64,000 nt of DNA, from NCBI GenBank assembly GCA_963854835.1, contig OY978525.1:82621855-82685854 (forward strand), read 5' to 3'. This DNA comes from Megamerina dolium. Taxonomy: Eukaryota > Arthropoda > Insecta > Diptera > Megamerinidae. Shown here in pieces: positions 42,216 to 53,376 of the stretch. The translations under genes and the position numbers were made by a program. The notes below the pieces were generated by a model that saw only the letters and a program-made list of their open reading frames with translations, did not search any database and was not told the origin of the DNA. Every line of letters begins with the position of its first letter. Position 1 is the stretch's first letter.

Positions 42216-42398
42216 TAAGTACGCACTACTATTTATTTGGAGTTGGTGTTTCGATGGGGACAATATTTTAATTTTTTAGTTAGTTTTACTGTTTCTGTCA
42301 TCCGTGCAAAATTTTATGACATTATATCCATTTCTTAAATGGTTACACTTGTGTTTTATGAACAACCAAAGGTGAATTTTTCGATTTTTACAATGTCC

Positions 42399-42520
42399 GA
42401 AATTATTCTACAAATAAGTTTCATTAAAGTTCGTGCGCGAAATAAAATATCTGCAGCTGAAACGTTGAGAATGTTGCAAAAGGCCTTTACTGAACAGGCT
42501 CTATCGAAAACAATTTCCTT
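42399..42520 (+). pseudogene. mariner transposase N-terminal fragment
   Basis: MSEIILQISFIKVRARNKIS followed by AAETLRMLQKAFTEQALSKT matches the first HTH of a mariner lineage with a conserved FCxxxGxSAAETxxML pattern. It stops abruptly after the SKT. Confidence 0.6.
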
Positions 42521-42899
42521 CAATTTTACTCTCTCATTGTTTTTTCATTTTTCATTTTTTGAAAAAAAAATGATTACACCAAAAAGTTGCAATAACTTAT
42601 CATAACAGTAATAATTCCTATTCAAAGAAGAAGGGATGTAACACATGATGATATTAAAGAAATGATATTTTTTTAATAACAATCCTCATTTCGTATTTTG
42701 TTTACTTTCCACTGTGGGTAAATAATACATGAAAATTGGATATAACTTAAAAAATTGCTGTTTATTTCGATTCATATTGTATCTTATCTATTGATTCTAA
42801 ACAGTGTCCGGGGAGCGGTTTCTTGAGCTTAACGAATAACTAGAAATTACACGGAGCTAAATTCAAATATCATCTCCCCCGATAATGCATTTCATTTTG

Positions 42900-43200
42900 T
42901 TCTCATAGTCATAAAACATTGATTCACACACTGTGAATCAATGTTTTGACTGTTTTGACTTTTCTAAGGCACAAATGGTCTTCCAAAATGGTTTTAACTG
43001 ATTCATCTGATATTCCTGCAATATAAGTAAAGTCTCTAACTGTAATTCGACGATTTTCTTTGATGTGACGTATTGTCCATCAGATGACGCGATTTGTTGT
43101 CTGGGATGTTCTGCGTCTTCAACGGTCACTCGACCCTTTTTGTACAATTTAACGTATTGATATACACACGTTTTCCATACAGCCTATCCACCGAAGGCCA
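42900..43200 (-). pseudogene. mariner transposase fragment, opposite strand
   Basis: On the minus strand LYKKGRVTVEDAEHPRQQ is the GR-V-VEDxxRxGRP linker, and KKIVELQLETLLILQEYQMN corresponds to the second HTH. It could be the missing continuation of 42399-42520 after an inversion, or a separate copy. Confidence 0.55.
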
Positions 43201-43579
43201 TTTGTAAAATTATTAACGATTCGGCTGCATAAATTTTATTCCGTACACAAACTTAAGTAAAACTTGTAAAAATTTAAAAATTCACTTTAAGTTGTTTACA
43301 AAACACAATCATAACTATTTAGGAAATGGAGATAATGTTACAAAATTTCACAAAGATGACAGAAACAATACTGCTAACTTAAAATTAAAACATTGCCCCT
43401 ATCGAAATACCAACACTATTTAAATTCAAATTTTCCGTAATTTTTGCCCTGAGAGTATATACTTGATCAAAATTAGTTTTCAATGAATGATCCTTCCGAT
43501 CGTACATACTAAATCGGCAACCGAATTTTGAAACGGACAACTCTAAAAGGCCTACAATTCTTTCGAAAGGTCCAAAATA

Positions 43580-44905
43580 TTTGATTATGTACAGAATTAA
43601 ATGTGATAATACTTTGGCAAAAGTGTTACCGTTCTTAATAAAAAAAGTTATTGATTCGAGTGTCGAGATGTGTAAAAAGTTAAGAAATGGGTGTATTTTA
43701 ATGAAAACGAAAAACTTTTCCCAAGCCACAAAATTAATAACTCTCACATCCCTTGCACCAGCAACTATAATACAAATAACGGAACACAAAACTCTCAATT
43801 ATTCCAAAGGTGTCATTTAGCCAAATGACCTTAGAGATATTGAAGAAGAAAAAAATCTTACGTGAGATTAGACCACAAAACGTTATCAACATGTAAAAAA
43901 TTCTAAAAAATGTGAATGATTCTCTTAAAGAAACCGCTTTAATCATCGTCATATCAAAAAGTGAAACTTTGCCTATTTATTCCAACCCCGCAAGATGTTA
44001 TAACTGCCTACGCTACGGCCACATCAAAAGCACATGCAAAAACGATCCCAATTGCTTCAGTTCTTTCCATATCAGTTAAAATGAAATGTGCACACAAATA
44101 ATAACATGCATCAACTGTCTTGACAAGAATAACGACATAATTACCCGTAACCACAATGCTCCCGATAAAATTTGCCCAGTATTCATCAAAGAAAAGGAGA
44201 TGCGGCACTTAAAGCCCCAAAGGGCTCATTGTCCGAGCTTCTCTTCCATTACGGTTGTGCGTCTTTAATTTGGACAGTATTAGAAGGGACCTACTTATTT
44301 TAACCGGTTCCGAACGGCAGAACACTTGTGACATCACTTTTTCTGAGCTTTGTCACAGAGTTCTTTTAGAAGCTTTTTCATGGCAAGTTGTTACTGTCGG
44401 AAGAATGGCCAATTGCTTGCCGACAGGTGGGTACCATTCGAAAGAAAAATCTTATCGATATTAAATTTGTTATGCATCAGCCGGGGATTGAACCACGACC
44501 TACAGATCAGAAGGCAAACACACTAACCACTGAGTAACGGCACCCACACAGCTACGGCACCCACACAAGCAATTATTACACTGGATAAAACAGACAGAAA
44601 TAAATCCATCTCTATCTATAAAGAACGGCATCAGCACAACGGTCAATCGTTCCCCACAATTGTAAAATATAACCCATTCATCGCCTCTGCAGCTACCGCC
44701 TCAAGCAAAGTGAACTGCTTCAAAGAAAATCCAACCGATAAAAATATCACTCCACGTACAATACGCAATTACTCCGATGTAATCGCTGACGCACTGCCTG
44801 TGCCGACTACAACAAAGACAGTGGTAATACTGTCAAAAAATAATTCAAATAAAGTAAATCAAAAACTTAAGAATGGTTTGGAAGACTCAGACTGGCCATG
44901 TCGCT
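43580..44905 (+). pseudogene. Jockey-like ORF1 (gag), split by a SINE
   Basis: The RNA-binding gag-like protein of a Jockey-type LINE. KTKNFSQATKLITLTSLAPA and HKTLNSSKGVI-like residues (here EHKTLNYSKGVI) lead to the first zinc knuckle CYNCLRYGHIKSTCKNDPNC (about 44000-44060). A second knuckle-like CINCLDKNNDIITRNH follows. The frame reaches FIKEKEM at 44202 and then meets the SINE. It resumes at about 44571 with AIITLDKTDRNKSISIYKER and NCFKENPTDKNIT, ending at 44905. One or two stops occur before 43930. Confidence 0.8.
44204..44564 (-). mobile_element. tRNA-derived SINE inside gag
   Basis: This is a full-length copy in the same orientation as the one at 52968. The antisense head contains CCGGGGATTGAACC (box B) and CACTAACCACTGAGTAACGG (box A). 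The terminal CGGCACCCACACA is partly duplicated at the right end. Confidence 0.88.
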
Positions 44906-45284
44906 AGACAACGAATTATAAGGACTATGGCTAAAACTTATTATTATAAAATTAATCTATATTATTTAATATTGTTGTTAAATATTGTGCACAATTCTGC
45001 TCATTTACATTTCTTTTACACTCTATTGAACTGTTTATATGAAAACAGTTATAACTTTACACATAAAATCCTCAATATACCTATCAATTACGCTATATGC
45101 AATACACTAATTCTCTTACAGCAAAAAACGAATATAACAACAAACTTTACATAATATTAATAGGCTATATCAAAGGAGCAACCCATTCATTGAACTGAAT
45201 CTCTTAAAATTAAATAATCTCCCCTGGAGAAATTTCTTGTCGATCCAAACCGCTCCAAACCGCTTTGCATTTCTTTCCCTGTTC

Positions 45285-45600
45285 TTTTTCGTAAGCAAAC
45301 TTACAATGGAATATCAAAGGCCTTATGAACAATTACTATAATCTCCAATTTTCGATAAAAGTGCATAACCGTAGTTTTATCTCTCTTCAAGAGACCAACT
45401 GTCAAACAACTTTCACACCCATCATACCACATTAGTTACCACATTAGTTACTTCCACAACTCTCCAAACAACTTTTACGCAAAACAAGGTGTTGCCGTCT
45501 TAATAAAAAAGAATCTTCCACACAAACGTCACAATATCACATCACCACTGCAAGTAATCGCGATTGAAATTAATCTTAATTTTTCTACTATCAGGGATAT
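45285..45600 (+). pseudogene. Jockey-like endonuclease, first part
   Basis: LQWNIKGLMNNYYNLQFSIK and SFISLQETNCQTTFTPIIPH carry the QWN and QET endonuclease motifs. GVAVLIKKNLPHKRHNI and VIAIEINLNFSTI follow, and the sequence breaks at about 45597. Confidence 0.8.
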
Positions 45601-47220
45601 AATGGAACAAACACTCAGGCACATTAACTACTTGGCCACCAACTCTGGTCTCAGTATAAGCGCAGATAAGACGCAACTTATACTCTTCACCAGAAGACAG
45701 AAGGTTCCTACTTTGACACCGCCCAGGCTCAGCTGTGTAACATCAATTCCCACTTCACACGCTATATATCTAGGAGTAGTATTGGACAGTAAGTTGCCAT
45801 GGAAGCTCAATTTCAAGGAGAGGGTGAAGAAAGCATGCAACGCACTTTACGTGATCAGGAAGATGCTAGGCAGTACCTGGGGCCTATCTCCCTCTCTTAT
45901 GCATTGAGGTTTTTCGGCAATTGTCAGGCCAATACTGCTTTACGGGGTACTGGTGTGGAGGAAAGCACTCAATAAGACGACTTACATAAAAGCTATGGAA
46001 AAAGTACAGCAACTCGCGGCACTGAGTATAATCGGGGCGCTAAAGAGAACTCCCACGACAGCGCTATAAAAAATACTCAATTGGCCACCATTGTTCTCTA
46101 TACAGAGAACCTGGCTGCAAAATCAGCTGAAAGGTTGAAGGCTATAGGGCAATGGACATTGTTCGACCCACAGCACCGGAATCAGACTACATGTTTTCGC
46201 AGTTAATGTTCGGCTGGAAGATAAAACACTATATAGAAGAGGAGTTCTGTCGTAAAGACCTGGAACCTAGGCGCAATACCTTTAACTTCTTCACAGATGG
46301 CTCGAAAATTATGGGGCTGGTGGTCACTGTCCAGAATTGGACATAACCCAGTCGTACAAGCTCTCAGAATACTGAACGGTCCTCCAAGCAGAAGTCTTTG
46401 CGACAAGAATGGCAGCTGAGCTAGCTCTGACTAAAAGAGCTGCCAGATCAAAAATTCGTTTCTACGTAAATATCAAGCAGCGATCAAAACAATAATCGCG
46501 TACTGTACCACATCCAAGAATGTACTGACGTGTCAAGAGACACTAGAACGATTATCCGAAGGCTAAGAATATATTGGATACTGCAGCACAAGGGTATACA
46601 GGGAAACGAGACTGCTGATCGAATTGCCAAAGAAGGTGTTCATCTCCCCGATACCCAAACGCGTAACATATCAATGCCACTACGCACGACACACAACAAT
46701 CTAAACTCAAGTGTGATAAGGAAATCAGCAGGGAGTTGGAGAAGTATAAACACCTGTAAGGCCGCCAAAATAATGCTTGGGTTACATAACGAAAACTGCT
46801 CCAAGCTGATTCTGTCTCTTAACAGAGTAGAGTGCAGAACTATGGTTGGCGCAATCACGGGACACTGCCTCACGTCATCCCACGCTCACAAGATGGGTCT
46901 CTTAGAGAACTTAGGATGCAGGAGATGCAAAGAGCCAGGTGTAAAGGAGACTGAAGCATCTGCTTTGCAGGTGTCCAGCATTCTGTAGAACTCGCCTAAA
47001 TTGCTTTAGAGCCCCGGAGTTCCGCGACATAGCTTAAGCAGCGGCCTTAAAGAGCACTCTTAAAATTCGCAATAAAAATCGAAATATATAAGGATCTTTA
47101 CAGCTCGTAACTAGGTCTAGACGTTTTGGTATCACTAAGGACCCATATAGGGTCTATGTTTGACCTCTTCGCGGATATCTGCCAGTATAACCTAACATAA
47201 CCTATCCTAATCTTAATATT
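45601..47220 (+). mobile_element. LOA-like LINE, 5'-truncated, inserted in Jockey
   Basis: The fragment starts in the RT palm/thumb (LATNSGLSISADKTQLILFT, YLGVVLDSKLPWKLNFKERV, GSTWGLSPSLMH). RNase H follows (FNFFTDGSKI near 46290; LQHKGIQGNETADRIAKEG near 46580), and then a C-terminal tail (CKAAKIMLGLHNENCSK, VECRTMVGAITGHCL, CRRCKEPG). It ends in CTAACATAACCTATCC. Stops and shifts occur throughout. TAATCTTAATTTTTCTACTA at the left and TAATCTTAATATTACTTTCA at the right look like a decayed target duplication. Confidence 0.85.
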
Positions 47221-47224
47221 ACTT

Positions 47225-47640
47225 TCACAATTCTATCCTTTTATATACCGTCCTCACAACCGTTCACTCACCAGGACTTAGCAGACATATTCTTTACCAT
47301 ACATAATACTATCGTTGTTCTAGGTAACAGCTGGAGCACACTTTGGGGATCTGCTACAAACAACAATCGTGGTATTGAAGCTGAAAGACACACTGGTTTG
47401 TGTGTCCTACACACCTCTCCACCCACAACACCATCAGTCATGTAGATTTATGTCTCTGCTCTCTTTCGCTCTTCCCAATAACATCATGGATATTCTCGAA
47501 AGACTAACACAACAGTGACCATTTTCCCATAAAGATAAACATTAACTTCAGACAACGATCAGCACTCTTATCTCCAACACATGGAAAATTCCTGTTGCAA
47601 CACGCTAACTGCCAGAAATATTCGAACCAAGTTGACATAG
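47225..47640 (+). pseudogene. Jockey-like endonuclease, second part
   Basis: ILSFYIPSSQPFTHQDLADI, TIVVLGNSWSTLWGSATNNN and RGIEAERHTGLCVL continue the endonuclease interrupted at 45597. The usual GDFNAH block is shortened to GNSWS, so the catalytic Asp and Asn are lost. DILERLT then SDHFP-like residues end it. Confidence 0.75.
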
Positions 47641-47894
47641 AACTTTCCTTACTAAGAACCGTTTCGAGAATTCCAATGTAGTGCGAATATTAGGTATTAT
47701 ATAATACATTTTATAGATGATAAAATGTTTTTTCTTCAACTTATTCATTTTCAAATGATATTTCTTTTTGTTTACATTTTTGTGATTCTAAAAGTGAAAT
47801 GTTTGTTGTAAATGCATATATCGTAATTAGTGATTTATGTTTTATGAAAATTCCAACTTCAGGTACTTTTTCAAAATCGAAAAATATATTAGTT

Positions 47895-47908
47895 AATACG
47901 CAAAGAAT
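47895..47908. repeat. target-site duplication, left copy
   Basis: AATACGCAAAGAAT is repeated exactly at 48989-49002, flanking the RTE fragment. Confidence 0.9.
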
Positions 47909-48988
47909 ACTTACTTACTTATGTGGCCATAACAACCGAATATCGATTTAGGCCGAAAATAACATGCTTCGCCAGCCATCTCTGTTCTTCGCTAGCTGGC
48001 GCCAGTTAGAAATTCCAAGCGCCGTTAGGTTCTCCAGTACTTGGTCTTTCCACCGGAGGTTTTGTCTTCCTCTTTTGCGTCGTCCTCCAGCGGGTTCCGA
48101 ATATAACACCTTCTTAGCTGGAGCGTGTTCTTCCATTCACTCGACATGACCTAGCCAGCGCAGCCGCTTTTGATGCGCTTTACTATGTCAATATCGGCAT
48201 ACAGCTCGTACAGCTCATGGTTGTACCTTATTCGGTACTCGCCACCAACGCAAATAGGTCCAAAGATCTTGCGTAGGACTTTTCTCTCGAAAACTCTAAG
48301 TATTCGCTCATCCGAGGTGGAAATTGTCCAGGCTTCAGCGCCATATGTTAGGACAGGCATGATAAGAGACTTGTAGAGTGTAGTTTTCGTTCTTCGAGAG
48401 AGGGCTCGACTTCTCAATTGCTTACTCAGCCCAAAGTAACACCTGTTAGCAAGAGTTATCCTACGCATGATCTCCAAGCTGACGTCATTACTGCTGTTAA
48501 TGCTGGTTCCAAGATAGACAAAGTCCCTTACTACTTCAAAAGCGTAGTTGTCAACAGTGACGTGCTGTCCAAGACGCCGGGACTCTTTGTTTGTTGACAC
48601 TAGATACTTCGTCTTGCCCTCGTTCACCGTGAGACCCATCCGACGCGACTCTCTTTCCAACTCTGAGAATGCTGCACTGACTGCTCGCGTGTTCATGCCG
48701 ATTATGTCAATATCGTCGGCATACGCTAACAGCATGACACTTTTGTTGAAGATAGTGCCATTATGTCGTAGATCAGCAGCTCGTATTATTTTCTCCATAA
48801 TAAGATTGAAGAAGTCGCACGATAACGAATCACCTTGTCTGAAACCCCGTTCGGTATTAAACGGTGCGGAGAGGTCCTTCCCAATTTTCACTGCACAACG
48901 GGAGTTATGCAGTGTCATTCTACAAAGTCGAATGAGCTTTGCAGGAATACCGAACTCAGACATTGTTGCGTAGAGGTAATCGCAAAAG
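47909..48988 (-). mobile_element. RTE-like LINE, 5'-truncated insertion
   Basis: On the minus strand the insertion begins inside the RT palm and runs to a TAAGTAAGTAAGT-type tail at 47910-47922 (read in reverse). The 270-codon frame 48963-48151 has GFRQGDSLSCDFFNL, an intact catalytic LAYADDIDIIG, MGLTVNEGKTKYLVSTN, TKTTLYKSLIMPVLTYGAEA and RIRYNHELYELYADIDIV. A shift near 48150 leads into the RGRQNLRWKDQVLENLTALG tail. The short tandem tail, not poly(A), and the domain style suggest RTE; clade by inference. Exact 14-bp duplications flank it. Confidence 0.92.
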
Positions 48989-49002
48989 AATACGCAAAGA
49001 AT
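48989..49002. repeat. target-site duplication, right copy
   Basis: AATACGCAAAGAAT, identical to 47895-47908. Confidence 0.9.
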
Positions 49003-49615
49003 GCAATTTATTAAAAAAAATTAACAAGAAAAAGGTTTTTAAAAATGTGATTTTCTTTAACTTAAACGAATTTACAAAAAATTAAATGGTACTAAAAAGT
49101 AAAAAATAATAAACTTAAAAAAAATTAAGATATTCCCAAAAATAGAAAATAATAAATTGCATACAAATATAATCGGAAAATGAATTAGAAAATCCGTTCG
49201 AATACTTTCGCTTCATATAAATATCCATTATCCCGCAAATGTTAAAGAAAAGAATTACAGAATTACAGTTTGTTAAACAATGTAATTACACTGTGTGGGA
49301 TCAATTTTATTTTTTGAATGTTTTATATTTTTTATTTGTTAGTACAAGTTCATTTTTTCACTGTAAATTCTTTGAAGTTAAAGAAAAGCATTTTCTTAAA
49401 AACTTTTTTTGTAAAATTTTTATTTTATTCTTTTTAGTGGCACATACATATAATAAAAAAGTATATAAGTATAAAGTATGTATATATAACAAGAAGCCAT
49501 TTTTGTTATTCGTCAAATCATTTAAGATGAGTAATAAAAGTTAGCGTATAAAAGTTGTGAACAATATATTTATACTGTATTCGTTTCATATGTAAATTAT
49601 TTTCATATAGTTTTA
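49003..49615. other. AT-rich non-coding stretch
   Basis: Lys/Asn/Phe-rich frames here reflect base composition only. Nothing recognisable. Confidence 0.5.
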
Positions 49616-49819
49616 TTAATGTAACTCAAATGGGATTCTCCTAAATTCGAATCCCTTTATACCAGCCGATGGTCGAAACATAGTGCAGGTATGTGAAGAG
49701 ACACCGTACCATAAGTTAACTAGTCGGAAAATATAACTAAATTGTTTATTTATGAGAAAAGAGAAGGGATAACATTTGTAAATTGTAAAATTATGTATAA
49801 AACTGTCGCAAACGGTCCC

Positions 49820-50305
49820 AGAACTACGCGATTCTCCCCTTCCAGTCCACTGTTTCGACTGCTCCTTTGTCTCAGTTGTGAAGTGGTGGGCCCATGTCTC
49901 ATCCATGGTTTCAAATCTATGCAGAAACTCTGCTTTATTACTGTGAAACATCGCCAAACACTCTATAGAAACATCTTTACGACGTTGTTTTTGTTCTATT
50001 GTGAGCAAACACGGCATCCATCTTGCACACAGCTTTTTCATCTCCAAATTTTCGATCAATATACGATATATAGCACTTTTTGAAACGGCTGTAATTTCAC
50101 CTAGCTCACACACCTTCAGCCGGCGATCATCCGATACCATTTTGTGGCTTTTCTTAACCGTTTCTGTCGTGGCCACCTCAATTGGTCCAAAGGTGACCAA
50201 TTTTTTCCATGTTTACAAATTCACTGAGGTCATTAACTTTCGATGGCTCCAAGAAAATACTAAACAACGTGGCGCCTTGAAACTTAAAACATATGATTTA
50301 TAAGG
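49820..50305 (-). pseudogene. irritans-like mariner, 3'-truncated
   Basis: The element starts at about 50305 (TTATAAATCATATGTTTTAA read in reverse) and shows ATTETVKKSHKMVSDDRRLK, ITAVSKSAIYRILIENLEMK, KLCARWMPCLLTIEQKQRRK and TMDETWAHHFTTETKEQSK. It is cut at about 49820, before the second catalytic Asp. An internal deletion removes most of the first HTH. Same family as 2434 and 63157. Confidence 0.85.
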
Positions 50306-50309
50306 TTGA

Positions 50310-51640
50310 ATGGCCCACTCATTAGAATGTATATTCACATAGAGATAGTTGTGAAGAAGTACGAGTAGATTTTAAGATCAAGTACTGCACTGAACAAAAT
50401 AAGCACTTGATGGTACTCAAACCCGCAATTTTTGAGCACGAATACCGTCCACGGAATCCAAATTTTTTTAGCAAGATAACGGTTACTCGCAGTGTACTAG
50501 ATTAAATATTTTGAAATTCAACTCCAACCGCGACGGTTGTTGGTGCAAAATTATGTTTGGTTATTGGAATTATCGTAGCCTTTAAATCAGAATTAGTGTT
50601 TTTGATCGAAATTTTCCTCCTATTAAACTACATTAGCACTGGCATTCAAAATATGACGACAAAGTGCATTACTCTAACAAAAAAGGACTTCAAATGCAAT
50701 CACAGTAAGTCACCGTGCAAGTTGATACATTCAGTAATAATGATCTCTTTCGTTTAAAAATGGTGTTACAGTACAATTAAAAGAAACAACCGTTTATTAT
50801 AGACACTCACATGTACATATATGTCCAAAGTAGAGCAATTAAGAAAGCATATTATTGTTTGTAATTAAAAGAACAATAACAATTTACAATAATCTGTAGT
50901 CAGCCAAGTGTAAATTCAAAGTACAATACATATTTCATTCTTAGCGTTAGTATAATAATTTCTATTGTTTGTTGGGTAAAGTATTTATGTACGTGTACAT
51001 AAAACGCCATATTTACACTTCAAAGGTGCTTCACCGCACCGCTAACAACAACTTTTAATTAAAGCGTTCATTTACGTACGAACATCAGTAGAATTAAATG
51101 GAAAATTAAATTGAAAACAAACAAAAAATTATAGTGAATTCAAAGAAGAGCACTAACAAAAAGAAACGAAAAAGTGACAACAAATGGCGGTTAAGGACTG
51201 TTAAAAATCAAATAAAAATGACTTTAATATAATAAATTCATTCTTAGCATTAAAATTAACTCTAATGTTATTTTAGTTCGTTCTATTAAACAAATACACG
51301 TAGGTATATTTATGTAGATATATATCGTACGTTCGATAATAAATTGTATGTATCTTACATCCAAAATAAGTCAAATTAGTTTTTAAATATTTTGCAGTGA
51401 CCAAAGTCGCTCTTTACTTCCTCGAATTTTCGTTTTTGTGTTTATTTATTATTTTTTAATCAATAACTCAGTCATTTTCCAACTAATTTCCGATTCTCCG
51501 AGATCAGTGATTAGTGTGTTGGCCTTTCTTGGACAAGCCAATGCAAACTTCAAATCTTCTACAGTTATAGCTGCCCAAAAGTATTTTGGATTATCTTAGC
51601 CCTGAGTGACTATAAAAAACATAAGCATTTTTATTATACC
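50310..51640. other. non-coding stretch
   Basis: No coding or element signature I can support. A short tract at 51500-51530 (ATCAGTGATTAGTGTGTTGG) resembles the box A region of the local SINE without a box B. Confidence 0.4.
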
Positions 51641-51850
51641 CTGCACGAGTACATCGTATATTCATTTCAATCAGATGGGAACACTTGGAACCACTTGGAG
51701 AAATCTCCGGAGGGAGAGAAAAGTGTACATATATATTTTTTTAAAAAACATTGTTTAATAGTCGACGTGTGTCCGTCCGTCCGTCCATCCTTCCTTTCGT
51801 TTACCAGGCTGTCGCCTGGCTCGTTCGGTCAATAACTTGAACAAATAATA
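51640..51850. repeat. repeat-like tract with (GTCC)n
   Basis: TATTATACCCTGCACGAGTA and GTGTGTCCGTCCGTCCGTCC are sequence types common in dispersed DNA elements of higher flies. GACCAGGC/GCCTGGC-like self-complementarity occurs at 51805-51820 (CCAGGCTGTCGCCTGG). Family not assigned. Confidence 0.35.
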
Positions 51851-52069
51851 ATTTAACTGTTTAATTTTAAAATGTTAAACCTACAATAACTTACTTAATA
51901 TACCATCCACTGGCATACACAATATTTGTTTAACAATTTTGCAAAAATTGGGTGACCCACAGCCGAAGTTTACATATATCTAGTAGCTTCCAAGCAAAGT
52001 ACTCTTCTTCTTAAGACAACGCTATTTAATATGAATTTTAGTTTTGTTTTCCTTCTTCACTCTTCTTCT

Positions 52070-52800
52070 CTAACAAATTTCACCGGGCATCCGTCGACCA
52101 ATATATGGCGTGCGTTTTTGTGGTTAACTCTCATGGCGTTGGTCTTTGCGATGTTGATCTACAGTCCGACAGTACGTGCCAGCGCGACTAAGCTGTCCGC
52201 CTTCGCTTGCATTCGATGAGTTAGTGTGAGAGGAGGCAGATGTCATCGGCGAAGTCTAAATCCTCCAGGTGCCTGCTAAAAGTCCATACGATGCCTCTCC
52301 TATGCAAGGTAAGTTGTCACATGACATCGTCCAGGGCGATGGCGAAGAGAAGGGGCGACAGGGGTCGACCTTGTCTTCCGCCCGCATTGATGGAGAATGA
52401 GTTTCTGATGTTACCGTTATGAAGCACAGCCAGTTCGGAATTTTCGTAAAGAGCTCTGATGAGGTGGATTAACATGGCGGGGATTCCTCTTCTACGTAAT
52501 GCCAGATTGCTTCTCTTTTGATTCTGCCTTCTTAAAGTCCATATCGATATCCAGCTTTTTCGTCTCTTAGGGAACGTTCGACACATTGAAGTCTGGATTG
52601 AATGATCATAGCTATTATTTTGTAGATGGTGTTGAGTAGGGTTTTTTTTCGCCAGTTACCACAGTCGCGCAAGTCACCTTTCTTAAGCAACTTCACTATG
52701 ATGTCTTTTGTCCACGACGGAGGCATTTTTTCGTTTTCCCATGCGGCAGAGAAGTAGTTCCGGCTGTATGCCATCTTCGCCCGCAACTTTGTTAAGCTTC
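52070..52800 (-). pseudogene. LINE reverse transcriptase of a further clade
   Basis: On the minus strand: LLKKGDLRDCGNWRKKTLLN, TIYKIIAMIIQSRLQ, then a deletion of the finger/palm junction. GIPAMLIHLIRALYENSELA, VLHNGNIRNSFSINAGGRQG and PLSPLLFAIALDDVM follow. The LDFADDICLLSH catalytic box lies near 52270-52240. It differs from the RTE, LOA and Jockey copies in this window. The clade is not certain. Frameshifts near 52530 and 52320. Confidence 0.75.
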
Positions 52801-52952
52801 AGCTTCAGCTATGAATTTTAGTATTGTAAGTATAATAATTTTTTACGTAAAATGGACCAGGCAGATCATTATTTAATGTAACTTCCATTCAAGTGTTTTC
52901 ATTCATCTCAAGTAACAACACGTGTTTGTGTTACGAGTTTGTTACAATTGTT

Positions 52953-52967
52953 ACAAATAAAATTATA
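52953..52967. repeat. SINE target duplication, left copy
   Basis: ACAAATAAAATTATA matches ACAAATACAATTATA at 53323-53337 in 14 of 15 positions. Confidence 0.75.
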
Positions 52968-53322
52968 AAAATAAATAAATATGTGGCACTTAAAGCCCCA
53001 AAGGGCTCATTGGCCGAGATTCTCTTCCATTACTGTTGAGAGTCTTAAATTTGGACAGTATTAGAAGGGACCTACTTATTTTAACCGGTTCCGAACGGCA
53101 GAACACTTTTGACATCACTTTTTCTAAGCTTTGGCACAGAGTTCTTTTAGAAGCTTTTTCATGGCAAATTGTTACTGTCGGAAGACAGGTTGCTTGCCGA
53201 CAGGTGGGTACCATTCGAAAGAAAAATCTTATCGATATTAAATTTGTTATGCATCAGCCGGGGATTGAACCACGAACTACAGATCAGAAGGTGAACACAC
53301 TAACCACTGAGCTGCGGCACCC
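52968..53322 (-). mobile_element. tRNA-derived SINE, full length with target duplication
   Basis: The head at the right reads, on the minus strand, GGTGCCGCAGCTCAGTGGTT (box A) and GGTTCAATCCCCGG (box B), followed by a unique ~250-bp body. The 3' end is GGGGCTTTAAGTGCC plus an (ATTT)-type tail at 52968-52980. Transcription would be by RNA polymerase III from the internal promoter. Other copies are listed at 13695, 26985, 29025, 34447, 44204 and 62490. Confidence 0.9.
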
Positions 53323-53337
53323 ACAAATACAATTATA
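53323..53337. repeat. SINE target duplication, right copy
   Basis: ACAAATACAATTATA. It ends exactly where the RTE 3' tail (ACTTACTTA) begins at 53338. Confidence 0.75.
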
Positions 53338-53376
53338 CTTACTTATTTTATGTGGCAATTGCAGCCGAAAATCGCT

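Noticed and set aside
43385..43952. Minus-strand frames of 137 and 72 codons
   Set aside because: They are antisense shadows of the Jockey gag coding on the plus strand.
49239..49544. 101-codon Lys/Phe-rich open frame
   Set aside because: Composition follows the AT-rich DNA; no motif or start context.
51495..51560. SINE-like GATTAGTGTGTTGGCC tract
   Set aside because: Only about 20 bases match the SINE head; no box B and no body, so not listed as a copy.
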